NCBI GenBank assembly: GCA_937907485.1
Contig: CALESR010000215.1
Span: forward strand, 1 to 10,228
Direction of reading: 5' to 3'
Source of the DNA: an uncultured Paracoccaceae bacterium
GTDB taxonomy: Bacteria > Pseudomonadota > Alphaproteobacteria > Rhodobacterales > Rhodobacteraceae
DNA length: 10,228 nt
The translations under genes were made by a program, and so were the position numbers. This document shows positions 6,371 to 10,228 of this stretch, one piece after another. The notes under the pieces were generated by a model. That model did not search any database. It worked only from the letters and a program-made list of their open reading frames with translations, and was not told where the DNA came from. Positions within the stretch are counted from its first letter, which is position 1, and every line of letters starts with the position of its first letter.

Positions 6371-7219
6371 TCACCCCTTCTGAAACCACCCCTCCACCAG
6401 ATCCAGAATGTCATCCACGATCTCGGGATGCTCGGCGTGGTTGGTGTTGATGCGGATCAGCCAGCCTTGGGGGGTCCACTCGCGGCGCAGGGTGATGCCC
6501 GACCGCAGGCGCAGCACGCGGCGGGGGCGGGGGGCACGGTGGGTCTGGGCGAGGGGATCGTCCTCGGGCATCAGGATCGCCTCGGTCACCACCGGCAGCA
6601 GCGCGCGCCACTGGGCCTGTGGCCCGTCTCCGGCATGGGCGCGCAGGGTCTCGACCAGCAGATCGTCCAGCCCGGCGCGGCAGGCAGCGGCGAGGCGGTC
6701 CATGCGGGCGGTGGACAGCGAGCGGGGGTTGGTCAGCAGCCCGTCGAGCGTCTGCACCACCTGCGCAAAGCCGCGCAGCCGCGATCGGGCCTGACGCGAC
6801 AGCGCGGGATAGAGCGCGTCGACGGCGGAGTCCGGGTTGGGGAAGAGCCCGTGCTCGGTCGTGGTCAGCAAGAGCGCGCCCTTTTCCCAAGGGGTGACGG
6901 CGGCGCGGATCTCGTTTTCCGACACCATCAGCGCCAGCGCGGCGGGCAGGTCGGCGGGCTGGCGGATGAAGGCGGGGATCTCGGCAAAGGCACCGGGGCG
7001 CAGGGCGTCGAGCGCGCGAAAGGCGGTGAGGCGGCGCAGGCCCGAGAGCAGGCCCCAGGGCAACGGGCCGTCGATGGGAAAGACCTCGATCGGCTGGCGC
7101 AGGCCCTCGGTGGCGATGGAGGCCTGCAGCGCGGCAAGGTCGGGGGCGTCGAGGGTCAGGCGGTCACGCGGCAGGGCGTCGGCGTCGATCTGGGTCAGCG
7201 GCAGGCGGGTGATGTCCAT
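6371..7219 (-). CDS. ParB N-terminal-domain protein (stand-alone ParB-like)
   Basis: This 282-aa protein has an N-terminal ParB/Srx domain (about 5-110). It contains LQASIATEGLRQPIEV (31-46), then GLRRLTAFRAL (60-70), matching the ParB 'G-RR--A' box, and ENEIRAAVTPWEKG (101-114), matching the 'EN-qR--L-P-E-a' box. A helical region with a possible helix-turn-helix follows (about 120-200). The C-terminal stretch (about 230-282) is not recognised. Chromosomal ParB normally sits next to parA, but no parA is present. This may be a plasmid-type or regulatory ParB relative common in Rhodobacteraceae rather than the segregation protein. The start at 7219 has AGGAG 6 nt upstream. The insert with the DUF262 operon begins about 40 bp past its stop. 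DNA or CTP binding is expected from the family but not shown. Confidence 0.75.
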   Translation of the reverse strand: MDITRLPLTQIDADALPRDRLTLDAPDLAALQASIATEGLRQPIEVFPIDGPLPWGLLSGLRRLTAFRALDALRPGAFAEIPAFIRQPADLPAALALMVSENEIRAAVTPWEKGALLLTTTEHGLFPNPDSAVDALYPALSRQARSRLRGFAQVVQTLDGLLTNPRSLSTARMDRLAAACRAGLDDLLVETLRAHAGDGPQAQWRALLPVVTEAILMPEDDPLAQTHRAPRPRRVLRLRSGITLRREWTPQGWLIRINTNHAEHPEIVDDILDLVEGWFQKG

Positions 7220-7267
7220 GGCGGGCTCCTTTGGCGACAGGAGGCCACGGCGGGGTTAACGGGCGGC

Positions 7268-7297
7268 AAAAGGGCCGCCCGGAGGGGGGGGCGGCCC
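7268..7297 (-). terminator. Intrinsic terminator after the rhodanese gene
   Basis: A perfect 9-bp GC stem, GGGCCGCCC (7272-7280) with GGGCGGCCC (7289-7297), has an 8-nt loop and is followed on the minus strand by TTTT (7271-7268). It starts 7 bp after the rhodanese stop codon. The GGGCCGCCC arm can instead pair with GGGCGGC (7261-7267) across an AAAAGG loop, so two hairpins compete. Confidence 0.8.
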
Positions 7298-7304
7298 GGT
7301 TGGG

Positions 7305-7652
7305 TCAGACCAGCGCCTTCCAGGCGTTCAGGCCGCCCGCGATGTAATGCGCGTTGGCATAGCCCATGTCACGCAGCGCGGCGGCGGACAGGGCGCCGCG
7401 GTTGTTGGCGTTGCAATAGCATAGGATGGTGGTGTCCAGATCGGGCAGCAGGCCCTCGACGTTCATCTCGAGCTTGCCGCGCGAGATGTTGAGCGAGCCG
7501 GGGATATGCCCCTTGGCGTGTTCGTCAGGGTCGCGGATGTCGACGGCGACGGCGCCCTTGGCCAGCAGGTCGGCGACCTGATCGGCGGCGACGCCGCTTA
7601 CACGGGCCTGGGCAGCTTCGGCGAGGGCTTGGAATTTCGAGGTATAGGCCAT
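7305..7652 (-). CDS. Single-domain rhodanese-like protein
   Basis: This 115-aa cytoplasmic protein is one rhodanese domain. DIRDPDEHAKGHIPGSLNI (38-56) is the classic 'D-R---E---GHIPGA-ni' segment. The active-site loop is CYCNANNRGAL, with Cys80 as the persulfide-carrying residue in C-x4-R form. GYANAHYIAGGLNAWKAL (97-114) is the standard C-terminal 'G--v--l-GG--aW' signature. Such proteins transfer sulfane sulfur to acceptors such as thiols, cyanide or sulfur carriers. The precise acceptor is unknown. The start at 7652 has only a weak AAAGG upstream. The gene ends at a strong terminator, and the HU terminator lies upstream, so it is probably transcribed alone. TTGATC-n17-TAGCTG (7717-7689, minus) is a possible promoter. 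Confidence 0.92.
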   Translation of the reverse strand: MAYTSKFQALAEAAQARVSGVAADQVADLLAKGAVAVDIRDPDEHAKGHIPGSLNISRGKLEMNVEGLLPDLDTTILCYCNANNRGALSAAALRDMGYANAHYIAGGLNAWKALV

Positions 7653-7688
7653 GAGGAACCTTTGGGCTGGATCTGTCGGATGACCGGA

Positions 7689-7717
7689 CAGCTAGGCAGG
7701 ACAGCGCGGCGGATCAA
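7689..7717 (-). promoter_or_regulatory. Possible promoter of the rhodanese gene
   Basis: TTGATC at 7717-7712 and TAGCTG at 7694-7689 on the minus strand are 17 nt apart and lie 37 bp upstream of the rhodanese ATG. They follow an AT-rich patch (about 7715-7748) that stands out in this GC-rich region. The -10 match is weak, so this is a suggestion only. Confidence 0.3.
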
Positions 7718-7771
7718 GAGAAATATTCAGTTTCCGATATATGTTTTCCGCGGCGCGGTGTCGCGGCCAGC

Positions 7772-7799
7772 AAAAAGGCCGCCCGGTCAGGGGCGGCCT
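7772..7799 (-). terminator. Intrinsic terminator after the HU gene
   Basis: The stem AGGCCGCCC (7776-7784) with GGGCGGCCT (7791-7799) is 9 bp long and perfect, with a 6-nt loop. Four more T follow the stem on the minus strand (7775-7772). It begins 21 bp after the HU stop codon. Its stem core is nearly the same as that of the terminator after the rhodanese gene. Confidence 0.8.
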
Positions 7800-7820
7800 G
7801 TGCAGCGCGCGGACCTGATC

Positions 7821-8105
7821 TCAGGCGGCGGCGTCTTTCAGCGCCTTGACGGCGGTGACCTTGATGGCGCGGTCGGCGGGCTTGGTCAGCATCTCGCCGG
7901 TGGCCGGGTTGCGCACTTCGCGCTCAGGACGGGCGCGGCAGGCGATCTTGGCGATACCGGGCAGGGTGACGGTGCCACCGGCGGCCACTTCGGCCGAGAC
8001 CAGCGCGGCCAGCGCGTCGAGCGCGGCGGTGGCGGTCTTGCGGTCGGCGCCCATGCGCTCGGCGAGGGCAGCGGCGAGCTGGGTCTTGGTCATCGGTTTG
8101 TTCAT
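7821..8105 (-). CDS. HU-family nucleoid DNA-binding protein
   Basis: This 94-aa small basic protein has the HU/IHF fold: MTKTQLAAALAERMGADRKT forms the helical N-terminal part (5-24). GGTVTLPGIAKIACRARPER (43-62) is the 'G--v-l-GfG-f----R--R' strand region. RNPATGE (65-71) is the DNA-intercalating arm tip with the conserved Asn-Pro. Members bend and compact DNA as homo- or heterodimers. The usual 'GFGxF' is GIAKI here, seen in a divergent HU group I associate with Rhodobacteraceae. The frame is open to an ATG at 8144, but AGGAGAG at 8110-8116 places the start at 8105. The gene ends with its own terminator. It is not IHF-alpha or IHF-beta by sequence, and which hup paralogue it is cannot be decided. 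Confidence 0.9.
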   Translation of the reverse strand: MNKPMTKTQLAAALAERMGADRKTATAALDALAALVSAEVAAGGTVTLPGIAKIACRARPEREVRNPATGEMLTKPADRAIKVTAVKALKDAAA

Positions 8106-8109
8106 CGGA

Positions 8110-8116
8110 CTCTCCT
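8110..8116 (-). promoter_or_regulatory. Ribosome binding site fixing the HU start at 8105
   Basis: AGGAGAG on the minus strand lies 4 nt (GGAG core 6 nt) before the ATG at 8105. It falls inside the coding frame that the longer alternative start at 8144 would require, so the shorter 94-residue protein is preferred. Confidence 0.7.
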
Positions 8117-8158
8117 GTGATTTATCTGTCGAGCGGCGGCCCATGGGGCGCGCGCGGG

Positions 8159-8178
8159 CTGTCGCCGTTTAGCGACAG
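8159..8178. repeat. Perfect 7-bp inverted repeat upstream of the HU gene
   Basis: CTGTCGC and GCGACAG flank a 6-nt loop about 54 bp before the HU start, inside the 154-bp gap between amn and HU. No T-run follows on either strand, so it does not look like a terminator. It could be an operator or a leader hairpin, or it may be chance. A weak TTGTTC-n17-TAAACG promoter-like match on the minus strand overlaps it. Confidence 0.35.
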
Positions 8179-8259
8179 AAACCCCGTCGAACAACCGGAA
8201 ATCGCCGCGTGGCCAAGGAAAGCGCCGAAAAACGAGGCAATTGCGCCCCTCACGCCGCG

Positions 8260-9735
8260 TCAAAGAAACGCGGTTTCGTCGAAGCTGCGCAACTTTCGGC
8301 TGTGGATGCGCTCGAGCGGCATCTCGCGCAGCCGCTCCATCGCGCGCACGCCGATCAAGAGATGCCGCGCGACCTGGGTTTTATAGAAGGCGCTGGCCAT
8401 GCCGGGCAGCTTCAACTCGCCATGCAGCGGCTTGTCGGACACACAGAGCAGCGTGCCGTAAGGCACCCGGAAGCGGAACCCGTTGGCGGCAATGGTGGCC
8501 GATTCCATGTCGAGCGCAATCGCCCGCGACTGGCTGAGCCGCTGCACCGGGCCGGACTGGTCGCGCAGTTCCCAATTGCGGTTGTCGATGGTGGCGACGG
8601 TGCCGGTGCGCATGATCTTTTTCAGATCAAAGCCGGACAGCTGGGTGATCTCGGCCACCGCCTCTTGCAGCGCGATCTGGATTTCGGCCAGCGCGGGGAT
8701 CGGCACCCAGACCGGCAGATCCTCGTTCAGCACGTTGTCTTCGCGCAGATAGGCATGGGCCAGCACAAAATCACCCAGGGACTGCGAGTTGCGCAGCCCG
8801 GCGCAATGGCCGACCATCAGCCAGGCATGCGGGCGCAGCACGGCGATATGGTCGGTGGCGGTTTTGGCGTTCGAGGGGCCGACGCCGATGTTGACCAGCG
8901 TCACCCCCTGCCCGCCGGGCCGGGTCAGGTGATAGGCCGGCATCTGCGGCAGCCGGGGCAGGGCGGGGATCGGCGCCTCAGGATCGGTGATGACCGCGTT
9001 GCCGGGCGCGACAAAGCCGGTATAGCCCGAGGTCGGATCGGCCAGCATCTTGCGGGCGTAGGCCTCGAATTCATCGACATAGAATTGATAGTTGGTGAAG
9101 AGCACGTGGTTCTGGAAATGCTCAGGGTCGGTGGCGGTGTAATGCGCCAACCGTGCGAGGCTGTAATCGACGCGCTGGGCGGTGAACGGCGCCAAGGGCA
9201 CCGAGCCATCGGCGTTGCGCACCCCCTCGCCATTGACGATGTCGTCATTGGTGATGCTGAGGTCCGGCACGTCGAAGACATCGCGCAGGGTAAAGGTCAG
9301 CTCGCCGGTCAGGGCAATGTCGCCGCGCGCCGCCATGGCGAAATGCAGCGGGATGGCGGTGTCGGAATAGCAGATGGTGACCGGCTCGCCGTGGTTCTTC
9401 AGCAAGAGGCCGATCTGCTGTTCGAGGTAGTGGCGAAACAGGTCAGGCCGGGTGACCGTGGTCGCATAGGTGCCGGGCTGCGGCACATAGCCAAAGGCGT
9501 GGCGGCTGTCGGGCAGGTCATAGGTCGTCGTGGTCAGCCGGATTTCCGGGTAAAACGCGCGGTAGCGGGCGATCGGCTGGCCATCGGCAACCACGGCGCT
9601 GAAACGCTTGACGAGAAAATCGGTCGCCCGGTCATAGAGCAGGCGCAGATGTGCGACGGCCTCGGCGGCGTCGGAGAAGGTCTGCGGCTCGGCGCCGGGG
9701 GCGGTTTCGACGGGAAGGGAACGGGTGGGTTTCAT
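8260..9735 (-). CDS. amn: AMP nucleosidase
   Basis: This 491-aa cytoplasmic enzyme hydrolyses AMP to adenine and ribose 5-phosphate and helps control adenylate levels. The N-terminal AMP-nucleosidase domain contains FGYVPQPGTYATTVTRP (81-97) and the C-terminal nucleoside-phosphorylase-like domain follows. The latter shows NIGVGPSNAKTATDH (282-296), MVGHCAGLRNSQ (307-318) and ALDMESATIAANGFRFRVPY (407-426). CVSDKPLHGELKLPG (431-445) holds the Asp of SDKP, expected to act in catalysis. The length fits the family (E. coli Amn is 484 aa). The start is chosen at 9735 (MKPTRSLPVE). An ATG at 9753 would add six residues, and one at 9822 would add a tail unlike the family. No strong Shine-Dalgarno sequence decides between them. 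HU lies 154 bp downstream. Confidence 0.95.
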   Translation of the reverse strand: MKPTRSLPVETAPGAEPQTFSDAAEAVAHLRLLYDRATDFLVKRFSAVVADGQPIARYRAFYPEIRLTTTTYDLPDSRHAFGYVPQPGTYATTVTRPDLFRHYLEQQIGLLLKNHGEPVTICYSDTAIPLHFAMAARGDIALTGELTFTLRDVFDVPDLSITNDDIVNGEGVRNADGSVPLAPFTAQRVDYSLARLAHYTATDPEHFQNHVLFTNYQFYVDEFEAYARKMLADPTSGYTGFVAPGNAVITDPEAPIPALPRLPQMPAYHLTRPGGQGVTLVNIGVGPSNAKTATDHIAVLRPHAWLMVGHCAGLRNSQSLGDFVLAHAYLREDNVLNEDLPVWVPIPALAEIQIALQEAVAEITQLSGFDLKKIMRTGTVATIDNRNWELRDQSGPVQRLSQSRAIALDMESATIAANGFRFRVPYGTLLCVSDKPLHGELKLPGMASAFYKTQVARHLLIGVRAMERLREMPLERIHSRKLRSFDETAFL

Positions 9736-9762
9736 CAAATGCTCGCTGGCCATGCCCCCGGA

Positions 9763-9780
9763 TGCCGCAGGCATGCGGCA
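9763..9780. repeat. Perfect 7-bp inverted repeat just upstream of amn
   Basis: TGCCGCA (9763-9769), GGCA and TGCGGCA (9774-9780) form a tight 4-nt-loop hairpin or an operator-like palindrome 27 bp ahead of the chosen amn start. There is no T-run on either side. Its place in the amn leader suggests regulation, but this is inference. Confidence 0.4.
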
Positions 9781-9855
9781 AGGGTGTGACAAAGATGGGG
9801 GGAGGGCGTTTCCATGCGCCAAGATAGGGGATGGTTGGCGCGAAGGGAAGGGGGG

Positions 9856-10228
9856 CTAGGTTCGCGCCTTTGGACGTTCGCGCAGGACGGCCATGATCCG
9901 CAATTGCGGCTTGATCCAGTCGGCAAGCCGAGGGTCGATCCAGGAAACCAGCTCCAGGGTTTCGCTGTAATCCTTGCTGATGTCGCGGCCGAGCAGCGGC
10001 TCGTGGTGAAAGATTCGATTTCGCAAGGTGGTTACAGCCTTGCAGCGATCCTCAAGTTCAGCGCGTGTGGTTGCGGCCGGGAGCGTAGGAAATACGCTTT
10101 GGAAGGGTGACCAGTAATTCGCCTCGTGCTTTGGCAAGAGCATCTTTGTCCAGAAGCCGAAAGTCAGTTCGGCGACCATGCAGCCATGCGTGACACGGCC
10201 CTTTTCTTCGAAACGCGCGTTGCGCGCT
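9856..10228 (-). CDS. Abi-like (abortive infection family) protein, C-terminal part; start lies beyond the window
   Basis: The frame is open from the right edge to the TAG at 9856, giving 123 residues. The ATG at 10179 is probably internal, because the upstream codons (ARNARFEEKGRVTHGC) continue the family pattern without a stop. VTHGCMVAELTFGFWTKML, then NYWSPF, and finally TTLRNRIFHHEPLL match the C-terminal half of Abi-like proteins as I remember them. RNRIFH is an Rx4H motif (Arg69 and His74 of the fragment), linking the family to HEPN-type ribonucleases. Lactococcal AbiD/AbiF relatives abort phage infection; many family members are untested. The GC content is visibly lower than in amn. 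The gene is 120 bp upstream of amn and on the same strand. Whether the missing N-terminal half is intact cannot be seen. Confidence 0.72.
   Translation of the reverse strand, partial: ARNARFEEKGRVTHGCMVAELTFGFWTKMLLPKHEANYWSPFQSVFPTLPAATTRAELEDRCKAVTTLRNRIFHHEPLLGRDISKDYSETLELVSWIDPRLADWIKPQLRIMAVLRERPKART

Noticed and set aside
6428..7492. 354-codon plus-strand frame opposite the ParB-like and rhodanese genes
   Set aside because: It spans two genes, their gap and a terminator on the other strand. It is Gly/Gln/Arg-rich with no motif.
8255..8273. Hairpin CCGCGT-n7-ACGCGG overlapping the amn stop codon, considered as a terminator
   Set aside because: It has only a 6-bp stem, no T-run after it, and lies partly inside the coding sequence.
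8209..9789. 526-codon plus-strand open frame opposite amn
   Set aside because: It is a shadow caused by high GC in amn, with composition dominated by G, R, H and Q. The minus strand encodes a complete AMP nucleosidase.
1..10228. CRISPR array, tRNA, rRNA, tmRNA or RNase P RNA
   Set aside because: No regularly spaced direct repeats were seen, and no conserved RNA gene signatures were recognised on either strand by eye.

Overview
The window looks like a chromosomal segment of an alphaproteobacterium, most likely a member of the Rhodobacterales (Rhodobacter/Paracoccus type). The reasons are the very GC-rich coding DNA with strong third-position G/C bias, the divergent DciA-like (DUF721) / mutY pair at the left edge, and the style of the HU, AMP nucleosidase, ParB-like and rhodanese genes. 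This assignment rests on recognising families by eye, not on a search.

Layout. (1) 1-139, minus: N-terminal piece of a DciA-like DUF721 protein. It is divergent from (2) 227-1291, plus: the adenine glycosylase mutY. mutY is followed 22 bp later by (3) 1314-2438, plus: an AlkB-type membrane alkane hydroxylase with all the expected His motifs. (4) 2435-3505, minus: a CorA-type Mg/Co channel whose stop codon overlaps that of alkB in a shared CTAA. (5) 3515-4387, minus: an EamA/DMT permease, 9 bp upstream of corA and probably in the same operon. (6) 4388-4711: a non-coding stretch with a rightward promoter-like block. (7) 4712-6291, minus: a clearly AT-richer two-gene insert encoding a DUF262 protein (GTG start) and, 2 bp downstream, a small HEPN protein with an Rx4H motif. 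(8) 6371-9735, minus: GC-rich genes for a ParB-like protein, a single-domain rhodanese, an HU-family protein and AMP nucleosidase, with good intrinsic terminators after the rhodanese and HU genes. (9) 9856-10228, minus: the C-terminal part of an Abi-like protein with its own Rx4H motif, running off the right edge.

Most genes are ordinary housekeeping or transport genes that do not form one pathway. The exception is the AT-rich DUF262 + HEPN pair. DUF262 proteins (GmrS-, SspE- and BrxU-related) sense DNA modification or use nucleotides. RiboL-PSP-type HEPN proteins are predicted RNases. The DUF262 protein here has no HNH (DUF1524) effector domain, and the HEPN protein sits where that effector would be. 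I therefore read the pair as a candidate two-component anti-phage or toxin-like module: DUF262 as sensor or regulator, HEPN as RNA-cutting effector. It has inserted between conserved genes. The Abi-like gene at the right edge is a second possible defence gene 4 kb away.
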